34,615 nt of DNA from Pasteurellaceae bacterium LFhippo2 (GTDB lineage: Bacteria > Pseudomonadota > Gammaproteobacteria > Enterobacterales > Pasteurellaceae), in contig LEKJ01000027.1 of the NCBI GenBank assembly GCA_029852775.1, positions 1-34,615 on the forward strand, read 5' to 3'. Positions 17,975-26,611 of this stretch are shown here, piece by piece. Every line of letters begins with the position of its first letter. The stretch's first letter is position 1. The position numbers and the translations under genes were made by a program. The notes beneath the pieces were generated by a model. The model did no database searches and was not told the DNA's origin. It was given only the letters and a program-made list of their open reading frames with translations.

Positions 17975-19390
17975 CTACTCTTTACGTAATTTGTTCGCAG
18001 TATAAAGAACAAACAATCCCATCACTACCGCAATTCCAAAAGCTAGCTGAACACCAAACATCATAGCCAAACGTGGCGTTTCATCGGTAACTTCTTGTGT
18101 ATGATAAAGCGTTTCGCCAATATGAGTGACACCGACGAAGAAAGCTGCACCAATCGCCCCTGCAATGGGGTTAATGGTACTGATAATAGCTGTACCGTGC
18201 GGATACATCTCCTTTGGTAACACATTTAAACCGTGAGTTTCTGACACTAAAATCATCGCCATTGAGATCGGTAATAGCATAAAGACTAACGTTAGTAACC
18301 AACTAGGGCTATTCACACCGAAGAAAGTTAACATTAGCACAAAAGTGCTAACCAATATCATCGCTCCTGGCACAACTATTGGGCGAGCGCCACGTTTATC
18401 AAGCTGATTTCCCATTACTGGCGATAAAAATGCTTGTACCACACTTCCCGGCAATAGAATTAAGCCAGTTACCGTACCCGAAAGTAAAACGACTTGCTGC
18501 AAATACATCGGCATAATTAATTCAGTACCAATAAAAACAAACATCAATGTCGCCAAAATCAACATTGCATAGCGGTATTGTTTAACACGAAATACGCTTA
18601 AATCAATCAGTGGCGTTTCAAGTTGAAATTGGCGTTTGGTAAACCACACAACTAATGTCACAGAACCGATAAAAATAGCACTAAACAGCGGTAAACCTAA
18701 CATAGCAAAATTACTGGTTGAATAAACTAATCCCCCTAATCCCAGAATCGAAAGCAATACAGAAAGGCAATCAATTTTAGGTTTAGTGATCGGCTGTAAA
18801 TTCACTTTTAGAAAAATGAGTGCAAGTGCAATCGATAACAAAATAAAAGGTACCGTTAATAAAAACAGATAGCGCCAACCAAAGTGATCCACAATAATCC
18901 CCGAAAGCGTTGGGCCGATTGCAGGTGCCACCATAAACATCATTGTGATAAAACCGATGATCGTGCCACGACGATTTGGCGGATAGATCAGCAAAATGGT
19001 GTTAAATAAGATTGGTACAGTAAAGGCAGCTGAAACCGCTTGGATAAAACGTCCTGTCAGTAAAACTGGGAAGTTTGGAGCAAAAGCACAAATTAGTGTG
19101 CCGACTACAAAAGTAATTAGCGTAACCAACAACATTGTGCGAGTGGTAAACCATTGGATAATATTCGCCGTTAATGGTGTAAAAGCGCCCATTACCAATA
19201 AAAAGCCCGTTGCCATCCATTGCACTGTTGTTTTATCAATTGCAAACTCGTGCATTAAATTTGTGAGCGCCACATTTAGTAATGTTTCATTCAGATAACC
19301 AAAAAAAGCACCAATCAACACCACAAAAGTGATTAATTTGGTTGGGAAGTTGGGATCTTCCCCGAAAAATTCATATTTCTTTTCAGACAT
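17975..19390 (-). CDS. DHA2-family MFS efflux transporter (EmrB/QacA type)
   Basis: A 471-residue membrane protein with about 13-14 hydrophobic segments. Typical DHA2 features are the early ETLLNVALTNLMHEF segment with a charged Glu in the first helix, the TVQWMATGFLLVMGAFTPLTANII block, and PAIGPTLSGIIVDHFGWRYLF (motif C). The family exports drugs or metabolites by proton antiport; the substrate is not predictable, and no EmrA-like adaptor is adjacent. A TTG at 19420 would add ten residues but lies in the uptake-signal palindrome; ATG 19390, preceded by AGGA, gives MSEKKYEF and is preferred. Confidence 0.9.
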   Translation of the reverse strand: MSEKKYEFFGEDPNFPTKLITFVVLIGAFFGYLNETLLNVALTNLMHEFAIDKTTVQWMATGFLLVMGAFTPLTANIIQWFTTRTMLLVTLITFVVGTLICAFAPNFPVLLTGRFIQAVSAAFTVPILFNTILLIYPPNRRGTIIGFITMMFMVAPAIGPTLSGIIVDHFGWRYLFLLTVPFILLSIALALIFLKVNLQPITKPKIDCLSVLLSILGLGGLVYSTSNFAMLGLPLFSAIFIGSVTLVVWFTKRQFQLETPLIDLSVFRVKQYRYAMLILATLMFVFIGTELIMPMYLQQVVLLSGTVTGLILLPGSVVQAFLSPVMGNQLDKRGARPIVVPGAMILVSTFVLMLTFFGVNSPSWLLTLVFMLLPISMAMILVSETHGLNVLPKEMYPHGTAIISTINPIAGAIGAAFFVGVTHIGETLYHTQEVTDETPRLAMMFGVQLAFGIAVVMGLFVLYTANKLRKE

Positions 19391-19416
19391 CGATATTCCT
19401 AATAATACTAAAATCA

Positions 19417-19463
19417 ACAAGCGGTCAGAAATTGCAAAATTTTTGCAAAAACTGACCGCTTGT
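19417..19463 (-). terminator. Inverted uptake-signal pair, probable terminator of lspA-ispH-sdhE
   Basis: ACAAGCGGTCAG (19417-19428) and its exact complement CTGACCGCTTGT (19452-19463) flank an inner TTGCAAAATTTTTGCAA palindrome. Both arms are full uptake words. It lies 38 bp beyond the sdhE stop and 27 bp before the MFS start. The following T content is modest, so termination strength is uncertain. Confidence 0.6.
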
Positions 19464-19500
19464 ATTGTCTCTCCAATAAAAAGAGATAAGGGAAGATTTA

Positions 19501-19740
19501 TTAATAGTCCAACTTCGAACGAATCAAATCAACCATCGCCTGTAATTCTGCTGTTGGCGCAGGGAGTTGATTCATAAACCAACGAAATAGTTCAGGATCT
19601 GTGTAACCTAACATCTCTACAAACGTTGCTTGCTGTTCTTCTGTTAAGTTATCAAAGTGGTTTTGATAAAATGGCATAATCATTTTATCTAGCTCACGCA
19701 TACCACGACGACATTCCCATTCAATTTTAAAACGATTCAT
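19501..19740 (-). CDS. sdhE: FAD assembly factor SdhE (YgfY/CptB family)
   Basis: A 79-residue protein that promotes covalent attachment of FAD to succinate dehydrogenase and fumarate reductase flavoproteins. The diagnostic RGxxE motif is present as RRGMRELD near residues 12-19, followed by the helical bundle (FYQNHFDNLTEEQQATFVEML, LGYTDPELFRWFM). Length fits the family (about 88). Its ATG overlaps the ispH stop by one base (TAATG), implying coupled translation as the last gene of lspA-ispH-sdhE. Older annotations call this family CptB antitoxin; no CptA partner is visible. Confidence 0.92.
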   Translation of the reverse strand: MNRFKIEWECRRGMRELDKMIMPFYQNHFDNLTEEQQATFVEMLGYTDPELFRWFMNQLPAPTAELQAMVDLIRSKLDY

Positions 19741-20684
19741 TAACTTATCTCCGTGATACGAAGCTCTCTCGGCACTTCAAAAACGGTGTTTTCTTCGATA
19801 CCTTCTAGCTCACTCACTTCTGTAGCGCCTAATGTTTTAAGGCGTTCAACTACTGATTGAACCAATACTTCTGGCGCAGAAGCTCCAGCTGTAATCCCAA
19901 TGGTTGTTACACCTTCTAACCAACTTGGATCGATATCCTGTGGCCCATCAATTAAACGTGATGGTGTTCCCATTCGAGATACCAATTCCGCCAAGCGGTT
20001 TGAATTCGACGAGTTTTTTGACCCCACAACTAACACTAATTGCGCCTGTTTTGCTAACTCGCGCACCGCTTGTTGGCGGTTAGTGGTTGCATAACAAATA
20101 TCATTTTTACGCGGACCTTGAATCGCAGGGTATTTTTGCTTTAACGCTTCAATCACATCACTTGTATCGTCAATCGACAGTGTGGTTTGAGTCATAAAAG
20201 TGAGATCTTCGCCCTCTTTCAACGCCAGTTTGGCAATATCTTCCACATCTTCCACAAGGAAAATACCGCCCTTTTCATTATCATACTGCCCCATTGTGCC
20301 GACAACTTCTGGGTGACCTTCGTGTCCGATTAAAATCGCTTTTGTGCCTTTTTTGCTTGCGCGTGCCACTTGCATATGTACTTTAGTTACCAATGGGCAA
20401 GTTGCGTCAAACACTTTTAACTCTCGACTTTTCGCTTCTTGGCGAACCGCTTGTGAAACCCCGTGTGCTGAGAAAATCACAATGGCGCCATCTGGTACTT
20501 CATCTAATTCTTCAACGAAAATCGCGCCTTTTGCTTTTAAGCCATCAACCACAAAACGGTTATGTACCACTTCGTGACGCACATAAATCGGCGCACCATG
20601 AATTTCTAAAGCAAGTTCAACAATTGAAATCGCACGATCTACGCCCGCGCAGAAACCACGCGGGTTAGCTAAAATAATATTCAT
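19740..20684 (-). CDS. ispH: 4-hydroxy-3-methylbut-2-enyl diphosphate reductase
   Basis: The last enzyme of the MEP isoprenoid pathway, an iron-sulfur protein that makes IPP and DMAPP. The three cluster cysteines are seen in [13 protein letters not shown] (Cys12), [11 protein letters not shown] and [11 protein letters not shown]. The 314-residue length equals that of E. coli IspH (316). A TTG three bases upstream gives a spurious extra Met; ATG 20684 ([14 protein letters not shown]) matches the family start. lspA ends at 20688, three bases upstream, and sdhE overlaps downstream. lspA-ispH adjacency is typical of Gammaproteobacteria. Confidence 0.98.
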   Translation of the reverse strand: MNIILANPRGFCAGVDRAISIVELALEIHGAPIYVRHEVVHNRFVVDGLKAKGAIFVEELDEVPDGAIVIFSAHGVSQAVRQEAKSRELKVFDATCPLVTKVHMQVARASKKGTKAILIGHEGHPEVVGTMGQYDNEKGGIFLVEDVEDIAKLALKEGEDLTFMTQTTLSIDDTSDVIEALKQKYPAIQGPRKNDICYATTNRQQAVRELAKQAQLVLVVGSKNSSNSNRLAELVSRMGTPSRLIDGPQDIDPSWLEGVTTIGITAGASAPEVLVQSVVERLKTLGATEVSELEGIEENTVFEVPRELRITEIS

Positions 20685-20687
20685 CAA

Positions 20688-21179
20688 TTAATCACTCTTC
20701 TTTTTTGTTTTACGGTGCTCTAATAACGATTCTAAAATTAATAAGCCCGCACCTATCACAATGCCAATATCGGCAACATTAAATACAGGATAATGGTAAA
20801 TATCCCAATAGAAATCAAAGAAATCAACCACATAGCCACGATAAGCTCGGTCAATCGCATTACCAATCGCACCGCCAATAATTAACGCATAGGCACAATT
20901 TTGTAATTTTAACTCTGCTTTGTTTTTAAACAGCATTACCACTAATGCGATAGAAATCACAATCGCTAGTCCTAAGAAAAAGAATTTCTGCCAGCCAGAG
21001 TGATCCGCCAAAAAGCTAAATGCAGCACCGTAGTTACGTGCATAAGTTAAGTTAAAAATCGGCAATACATTTACACTTTCATAAAGCTGAAAGTTCTGCA
21101 CCACAATATATTTTGTCCAAAGATCCACAATAATAGTGATTAGACTAAGCCAAAGCCATTTAATACCAGTTTGTTTCAT
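20688..21179 (-). CDS. lspA: Lipoprotein signal peptidase II
   Basis: Inner-membrane aspartyl protease that cleaves the signal peptide of diacylated prolipoproteins made by Lgt (also in this window). The 163 residues contain four transmembrane segments. The two catalytic aspartates lie in GNAIDRAYRGYVVDF and FNVADIGIVIG; YARNYGAAFSFL is the conserved region before them. ATG 21179 is preceded by AAGGAAA. Upstream is an inverted GTAG palindrome pair separating it from glnB, which might permit read-through. Confidence 0.98.
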   Translation of the reverse strand: MKQTGIKWLWLSLITIIVDLWTKYIVVQNFQLYESVNVLPIFNLTYARNYGAAFSFLADHSGWQKFFFLGLAIVISIALVVMLFKNKAELKLQNCAYALIIGGAIGNAIDRAYRGYVVDFFDFYWDIYHYPVFNVADIGIVIGAGLLILESLLEHRKTKKKSD

Positions 21180-21189
21180 ATTTTCCTTA

Positions 21190-21262
21190 GCGGGCGTACG
21201 CAGTACGCCCCTACAAAAGATTGATTGAATATAGAATGTAGGGGCGTACTGCGTACGCCCGC
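21190..21262. repeat. Inverted GTAG palindrome pair, stem class GGGCGTAC..GTACGCCC
   Basis: The 26-bp arms 21190-21215 and 21237-21262 are perfect inverted repeats, 21 bp apart. Each arm is itself a hairpin (GGGCGTAC-TGC-GTACGCCC) with GTAG at the outer side of the stem. This is the layout of a REP pair (BIME). It fills almost all of the 90-bp lspA/glnB gap. Confidence 0.85.
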
Positions 21263-21269
21263 AAAATAT

Positions 21270-21632
<363 letters not shown>

Positions 21633-22562
21633 TTATTTTAAGAAATCTTTAGGAACATCAATACTAATGCCGGCATTTAATAACATTGAACAAAGCGAAT
21701 TAGTACGAATATCATTATTCGATATATTCATCCTTTCTTGCATAAATGCGAGATTATCCTTTGTGAGAACCAATTTAGACATACAATGACAACCTAAAAT
21801 CTGATTTAAAGGTACCCCATTTAGTCTAGCAATCGAAGCATCTTCTGCTGCAAAAGAGCTTGCCACTTTAGATGGCGCAAATTTCATTCCATTTTGTTCT
21901 AACAATTTACGTTTGCAGCCACTAAGAAAAAGATCTTCGTGATGATATAAAGTTTTATGCTTTAATTTACACTTACCATTTTCTACTTGAAGCGTCGTAG
22001 GCGTAATATTCAACGAAATATTTAATTTATTTAAGATATTGAGCAACGCCTTACTACGCAGTGAAAATCCACCATTTTGAGGTTCATACATATTTTCAGG
22101 AGGGGAATCACGATATTTTTCCCATACGTCTCTGCGATGAAAAATATAAGAATCTTTTCCATCTTGTTGCAGATCGCTCACTTCAATGTAACCTGAAAGG
22201 GGGGCGCCTATATAATCATACTCAAAAAATTCATTTCGCCAATTTTCGCCGTTAAAGACAAAACCATCATTTTGCACAATTAATGCAAAATCTGTCTCAA
22301 TAAGGCTTGCTAAAGAGTATAGAACAAATAAATTATATTCTAGATAACTAAAGCTATGGCAAGGAACGTGTTTTATATAGTCTGGACAATCCTTCGGACG
22401 TTCAGGACTTATCAAAAGACAGCGCAAGCGCTCTGCAGGAATTTTCTTTTGTAATTCTTGATAGCTACGTTGAATAGCATAGCTTGAGCCTTGAGCGTAA
22501 TCTTGATGTCCAGTGAGACTAACAATTGTAATAGACTGACTTGGTATTTGTTTTACTGTCAT
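21633..22562 (-). CDS. DUF5672-family putative glycosyltransferase, copy A
   Basis: A 309-residue soluble protein. The central block DFALIVQNDGFVFNGENW, then YDYIGAP and the later NGGFSLRS is the signature of the DUF5672 family, assigned to glycosyltransferase-like proteins found with surface polysaccharide genes. Donor and acceptor are unknown. It is a paralogue of the gene directly upstream: about 50 residues near the N-terminus (TGHQDYAQGSSYAIQRSYQ onward through LLISPERPKDCPDYI) are identical, whereas the rest is much less similar. It is separated from copy B by 10 bp and from glnB by 24 bp. Confidence 0.85.
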   Translation of the reverse strand: MTVKQIPSQSITIVSLTGHQDYAQGSSYAIQRSYQELQKKIPAERLRCLLISPERPKDCPDYIKHVPCHSFSYLEYNLFVLYSLASLIETDFALIVQNDGFVFNGENWRNEFFEYDYIGAPLSGYIEVSDLQQDGKDSYIFHRRDVWEKYRDSPPENMYEPQNGGFSLRSKALLNILNKLNISLNITPTTLQVENGKCKLKHKTLYHHEDLFLSGCKRKLLEQNGMKFAPSKVASSFAAEDASIARLNGVPLNQILGCHCMSKLVLTKDNLAFMQERMNISNNDIRTNSLCSMLLNAGISIDVPKDFLK

Positions 22563-22572
22563 AATATTGGCG

Positions 22573-23469
22573 TTAAATTAAAGATTGAGGAACAATAAAC
22601 TGAAATCCATTTTTTAGCAAAATTTGTACTAAAGGATTCTCTACAATTTCTTGTTGAGAATGGGCAATTCTTTTGTTTATGCGCACTTTATTTACCCCAA
22701 CTAGCGTAAAGGTAGAAGAAAAATGGCATCCAAAATTTTTCTCAAGAGGTGCATGTAACAAGGTATGCATTCCCAAATGTTCAATTGAAAAACGTAATGC
22801 GACATCCCTAGGTGCAATATTTAACCCTGCTTGTTCTAATTGCTTACGCTTAACCCCCGTCAAAAATAGATCTTCAAAATGCCCAACATGCGTCCATTTT
22901 AACTCTGCTGGTTCAGTATTGATGAGATCCGGAGCTTTAATTTCTAAACTGAGATCTAGCTCTCTCATCACATTTAATAGGCGTTTACTACGCAAAGAAA
23001 AACCGCCGTTTTGATTCTCATAATGATCGGTAGGGAGATTATCTTTGTTCGCATACCAATATGGAATATCTCTTTTGTACTCACAAAATTGATTATTAAC
23101 GGCTTTAACTAAAGCCGGATAAGGCGCCCCAATAAAATCATAATTAAAGAAATCATTATCCCAATTATTACCATCTATCACCCATCCATCATTCTGCACA
23201 ACGAGAGCAAAATCTGTATCAATTAGTTGCCCTAGGGAGTAAAGCATAAAAATATTATATTCAAAATAGCTAAATGGCTTACAACTTCTATGCAGAATAT
23301 AATCAGGACAATCCTTTGGGCGTTCAGGACTTATCAAAAGGCAACGCAAGCGCTCTGCAGGAATTTTCTTTTGCAATTCTTGATAACTACGTTGAATCGC
23401 ATAGCTTGAGCCTTGAGCGTAATCTTGATGTCCAGTTAAACTAACAATGGTGATGGTCTGATTTGACAT
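22573..23469 (-). CDS. DUF5672-family putative glycosyltransferase, copy B
   Basis: A 298-residue protein with the same plan as copy A: DFALVVQNDGWVIDGNNW, FIGAPYPALV, NQNGGFSLRSKRLLN, and a late HFEDLFLTGVKR segment corresponding to HHEDLFLSGCKR in copy A. The Asp-Gly and Glu-Asp positions are shared and could bind the metal or sugar nucleotide. It begins 2 bp after the mog stop and 10 bp before copy A. The N-terminal 50 or so residues are identical to copy A and the remainder diverges, which suggests a conserved docking surface or gene conversion. Confidence 0.85.
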   Translation of the reverse strand: MSNQTITIVSLTGHQDYAQGSSYAIQRSYQELQKKIPAERLRCLLISPERPKDCPDYILHRSCKPFSYFEYNIFMLYSLGQLIDTDFALVVQNDGWVIDGNNWDNDFFNYDFIGAPYPALVKAVNNQFCEYKRDIPYWYANKDNLPTDHYENQNGGFSLRSKRLLNVMRELDLSLEIKAPDLINTEPAELKWTHVGHFEDLFLTGVKRKQLEQAGLNIAPRDVALRFSIEHLGMHTLLHAPLEKNFGCHFSSTFTLVGVNKVRINKRIAHSQQEIVENPLVQILLKNGFQFIVPQSLI

Positions 23470-23471
23470 TA

Positions 23472-24065
23472 TTATCTTCTCGCAGACTTCGGTCTAAAAC
23501 TTTCGCAAACGTCTGGTTCTGTTTCAATATAAATATCACTTAAAAGCTGTAAACAGTAGGGAACTGCGCTGAAAATACCACGAACTAACACTTTCCCATC
23601 ATTATCTTTCACACCTTCCAAAGTCTCTTTAATTGCTTTAGGTTGACCTGGTAGATTTAGAATTAATGAATCGTGGCGAATTACACCTACTTGGCGTGAA
23701 AGAATAGCTGTCGGCACAAAATGAAGACTCACTTGACGCATCTGTTCACCAAAACCAGGCATTTCACGGTGTGCAACAGCAAGGGTCGCATTAGGGGTTA
23801 CATCACGTTTTGCTGGACCTGTTCCACCTGTAGTTAATACTAAATGGCAAGCACAATTATCAACTAGCTCAATTAAAGTCTGTTCAATGATAGATTGTTC
23901 ATCAGGAATTAAACGCGTTTCGACTTCAAAAGGCTGTGTAAGTGCCGATTCAAGCCACCCCTGTAATTCAGGAATGCCCTGATCGTTATAAATACCTTGA
24001 GAAGCACGATCTGATACTGAAATCAAACCAATTTTGAGAGTTTCTTTACTTAAACAAGCGGTCAT
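23472..24065 (-). CDS. mog: Molybdopterin adenylyltransferase
   Basis: Activates molybdopterin by adenylation before molybdate insertion in molybdenum cofactor synthesis. The 197-residue sequence carries IGLISVSDRASQGIYNDQG, the LTTGGTGPAKRDVTP loop and LILNLPGQPKAIKETL, all typical of MogA. ATG 24065 opens within an uptake word, so residues 1-4 (MTAC) are read from the word itself; from memory the H. influenzae protein starts differently and aligns from about residue 8. It is followed after 2 bp by the DUF5672 pair. Confidence 0.95.
   Translation of the reverse strand: MTACLSKETLKIGLISVSDRASQGIYNDQGIPELQGWLESALTQPFEVETRLIPDEQSIIEQTLIELVDNCACHLVLTTGGTGPAKRDVTPNATLAVAHREMPGFGEQMRQVSLHFVPTAILSRQVGVIRHDSLILNLPGQPKAIKETLEGVKDNDGKVLVRGIFSAVPYCLQLLSDIYIETEPDVCESFRPKSARR
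24054..24063 (+). other. Uptake signal overlapping the mog start
   Basis: ACAAGCGGTC at 24054-24063, with the T of the ATG at 24064 and A at 24065, places the uptake word inside codons 1-4 of mog. It shows an uptake word tolerated in, or used as, a start region. Confidence 0.75.
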
Positions 24066-24117
24066 TTTTTCTCACTTTTTTGCAAATTTCAACGGTTGGC
24101 TATTCTACAATGGCAAG

Positions 24118-24480
24118 TTATTTTTCCAAAGTTTTAATCTTGAAGAAGAAATAATAATATTGAAAAATCACAATAAGAACCAAAACTAAGCGTCCCCAAA
24201 AACTTGGCATAACTAGAAATGAGAAAAGACAAAACGGTGCTGCAATCGCTAAAATCGAAAGTTTTTGTTTCATCGTCATCGCTCGGCTTTTATCATAATC
24301 ACGCAAATATTTATCATATAGCTTCGTTGTGATAAACCAATTATAAAGACGCTCTGAGCCTTTTCCGAAAAAGAATAACGACAATAATAAAAAAGGGGTT
24401 GTTGGCAAACCTGGAACAGGAATTCCAATTAAACCCAAAGCTAAGCTAATAAAACCCAAAACGATATAGATTGATTTCAT
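24118..24480 (-). CDS. DUF454 (YbaN-like) inner-membrane protein
   Basis: 120 residues with an N-terminal pair of hydrophobic segments ending in the family motif GLIGIPVPGLPTTPFLLLSLF, then a charged cytoplasmic stretch (SERLYNWF, KYLRDYDKSRAMTMKQK), then two more membrane segments. This is the plan of DUF454/YbaN, whose function is unknown. It follows the GT2 gene by 1 bp and closes the lpxH-GT2-ybaN unit; the mog gene is 52 bp further on. Confidence 0.88.
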   Translation of the reverse strand: MKSIYIVLGFISLALGLIGIPVPGLPTTPFLLLSLFFFGKGSERLYNWFITTKLYDKYLRDYDKSRAMTMKQKLSILAIAAPFCLFSFLVMPSFWGRLVLVLIVIFQYYYFFFKIKTLEK

Positions 24481-24481
24481 T

Positions 24482-25273
24482 CTATTCCCAAGTCAAATTT
24501 ACAGGGTTGATGCCGATATTATTGGTATTTAGGCTCGATTTCAATAAATTGATTTGATTGCAAATACTTTGCGTAACAGCTTCGGCCTGTGCCATTTTTT
24601 CAGGTGTTACCCCTTCTCGCGCTTTATTAAATAAAATCGCATCTAATAAATGCTCTGCGTGCATACCCTCTCGACAGTAATGCAACACCCCTCGATCATC
24701 AAAAGCGGTTGCTACATAGCTCACTTTGGTTGTCGCAATACCTAAAGCACCATCTTCACCACCTAACTCTCTAAAAAGTTGATGTTGTGGATAACCACCA
24801 CAGGCAAAGAAGAAACTACGACGAAACACCACATTCCCACCGCAAGTCATACGCATATGTTGCCACGCATAATCAAAATTAGGATGCTGACTGTAACGCT
24901 CGGCAATCCCGACTGGTTTTAACGCTAAACGAACTAATGCCGTTTCAGGGCGGAATTGAAAAATTGCTTGAGCTACCTGTAGCGCACCATTTTCATAAGC
25001 ATCATCGGCATCTAAAAAAGCGATAAATTCCGCATCACTTTGCAATGCGCCCCAGTTGCGAGCTTTTGCTACACCGCCATTACGGGACATCTGCTCCACT
25101 CGAATTTTACTTGGCACTTGGCTTTCAAAGAGTTTAGCTAAAGCTAAGGTGCCATCCGTTGAGCCATCATCTACCAACCAAAGGGTGCCTAATTCAGGTT
25201 GATTAAGCACGCTCTGCACTGCGCGTTGCAAAGTCTTCTCAGTGTTATAGCAAGGAATAATTACATCTATCAT
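24482..25273 (-). CDS. Family 2 glycosyltransferase
   Basis: A 263-residue GT-A-fold enzyme with the GT2 opening VIIPCYNTEKTLQRAVQSVL, nucleotide-binding LVDDGSTDGTL, and metal-binding FLDADDAY (DAD) near residue 90. After that the sequence is less typical (MTCGGNVVFRRSFFFACGG, RELGGEDGALG with a possible catalytic ED). It lacks membrane segments, so it is cytosolic or peripheral. It starts immediately at the lpxH stop (TAAATG), so it is coupled to lipid A synthesis in position. A lipooligosaccharide acceptor is possible, but this is inference. Confidence 0.88.
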   Translation of the reverse strand: MIDVIIPCYNTEKTLQRAVQSVLNQPELGTLWLVDDGSTDGTLALAKLFESQVPSKIRVEQMSRNGGVAKARNWGALQSDAEFIAFLDADDAYENGALQVAQAIFQFRPETALVRLALKPVGIAERYSQHPNFDYAWQHMRMTCGGNVVFRRSFFFACGGYPQHQLFRELGGEDGALGIATTKVSYVATAFDDRGVLHYCREGMHAEHLLDAILFNKAREGVTPEKMAQAEAVTQSICNQINLLKSSLNTNNIGINPVNLTWE

Positions 25274-25981
25274 TTAACGTTTCTCATTAAATTCAAAACC
25301 ATTAGCGGTTACAGCTAATATTGATGCTGTCGCTCCCCAATCGCCTAAGACGATTCTCGTAAAATTTGGCTCTAAATGAACCGCTTGTCGATGGGTATGA
25401 CCGTGAATCAGCCACTCGGCTTGGTTTTGTTTCACAATTTCAGCGGTAAATTGTGGGTTTACATCCATAATCTCTGCAGATTTAGAGCGCTTATCCGCTC
25501 GGCTTTTCGCTCGAATGTTTTGGGCGATTTTAATTCGTAGCGATAAAGGCAAACAGAGAAAGAGCCATTGGCGCCATTTTTGGTGCACTTTCTTACGGAA
25601 TTGTTGATATTTGACATCATCAATACAGAGCGTATCGCCGTGGCAAATCAAGGTCTTTTTGCCATATAAATCAATCTGTTGATAATCAGGCAATAAGGTT
25701 AGCCCCGTTTCTCGTGCAAAGCGTTTTCCAATTAAAAAATCTCTGTTACCACAAATAAAATAGCAAGGAACGCCTTTTTCGGTCAGCGTTTTAATTGCGG
25801 TTTTCACTTTATCAATCAATTCTGATTGTTCATCATCACCAATCCAAAAATCAAACAGATCTCCCAAAATATAAACCGCATTTGCAAGCGGTGCTTTTTC
25901 TGCCATAAATTGCAAAAATAGCTCGGTAATTTCAGGTTGGCTTTCATTGAGATGAAGATCGGCAATAAAGTAGGTGGTCAT
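25274..25981 (-). CDS. lpxH: UDP-2,3-diacylglucosamine diphosphatase
   Basis: Cleaves UDP-2,3-diacylglucosamine to lipid X in lipid A synthesis at the inner membrane. It is a calcineurin-like phosphoesterase of 235 residues (E. coli 240). All metal motifs are present: ADLHL (Asp8, His10), [18 protein letters not shown] and the terminal IHGHTHR. ATG 25981 is close to an inverted GTAG palindrome pair that sits directly upstream. It heads an operon with the GT2 and the YbaN-like gene. Confidence 0.97.
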   Translation of the reverse strand: MTTYFIADLHLNESQPEITELFLQFMAEKAPLANAVYILGDLFDFWIGDDEQSELIDKVKTAIKTLTEKGVPCYFICGNRDFLIGKRFARETGLTLLPDYQQIDLYGKKTLICHGDTLCIDDVKYQQFRKKVHQKWRQWLFLCLPLSLRIKIAQNIRAKSRADKRSKSAEIMDVNPQFTAEIVKQNQAEWLIHGHTHRQAVHLEPNFTRIVLGDWGATASILAVTANGFEFNEKR

Positions 25982-26005
25982 AGGTTAATTTATTATATTG
26001 AAATT

Positions 26006-26066
26006 GCGGACACGGGCACCGTGTCCCTACGAAGAAAGGATGTAGGGACACGTTGCGCGTGTCCGC
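26006..26066. repeat. Inverted GTAG palindrome pair, stem class GGACACG..CGTGTCC
   Basis: The arms 26006-26030 and 26042-26066 are inverted repeats with two mismatches, 11 bp apart. Each arm is a hairpin beginning GTAGGGACACG and ending CGTGTCCGC. It shares the GTAGGG head with the other elements but has a different stem. It lies between lpxH and the DUF1523 gene. Confidence 0.85.
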
Positions 26067-26073
26067 CACATTA

Positions 26074-26601
26074 TTATTTAGAACTATCAAACCAACCACG
26101 AATTAGCTGAACTGATAAGAAGAAAGTCAATGCAAAGAACGCATAGATAATATAGCTAAACCACGGATTTGACTGACCTTGTCCTTCCGCAAGCGGTTTG
26201 ATTGAAACGATATTACGGAATTCATTCATCCAGTTAATGCGCCAGCCGTAGTATTTGATTTCAACCATTTGCTTTTCATTTGCATAAGCCTGTGCTTTTG
26301 CTTGAATATCTGCTGAACCAAATTTGAAGTATGGCGGTAAGCCCCAACCTGTATCTTCGTTACGATACACCATCACTTTTTTAGTATCTGGATGCTCAGT
26401 AAATAGGAAATAGACATCACGCACTTCGCCATCGGCAGGATTTGATTTACTGATTACACCATCTTTATCCATACGGCGCACTTCCATACCTGTTACCATC
26501 GTCGTTTCATAGCTTGGCATTGCATAGTTTACCGCACCGATTAAGACGATATGGAGCGATAACATCACTAAAATTAAGAAATACTTAAACATAGCTCTCA
26601 T
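26074..26601 (-). CDS. DUF1523-family membrane protein
   Basis: A 175-residue protein with an N-terminal hydrophobic anchor (residues 4-28) and a C-terminal one (about 146-167), with a periplasmic-looking middle. The ETTMVTGMEVRRMDKDG and YRNEDTGWGLPPYFKF, then YGWRINWMNEF segments fit DUF1523, a family of unknown function. ATG 26601 follows AGGAAC at 7 bases; an internal ATG at 26592 is also possible. It sits 10 bp after the TatD stop, so it probably shares that transcript. Confidence 0.82.
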   Translation of the reverse strand: MRAMFKYFLILVMLSLHIVLIGAVNYAMPSYETTMVTGMEVRRMDKDGVISKSNPADGEVRDVYFLFTEHPDTKKVMVYRNEDTGWGLPPYFKFGSADIQAKAQAYANEKQMVEIKYYGWRINWMNEFRNIVSIKPLAEGQGQSNPWFSYIIYAFFALTFFLSVQLIRGWFDSSK

Positions 26602-26611
26602 AATTTGTTCC

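Noticed and set aside
19391-19420. Longer MFS start at TTG 19420
   Set aside because: It lies inside the uptake-signal palindrome; ATG 19390 has its own AGGA site and gives the usual N-terminus.
19501-19740. SdhE as an antitoxin (CptB) of a toxin-antitoxin pair
   Set aside because: The RGxxE motif and the ispH context fit the FAD assembly role, and there is no toxin gene alongside.
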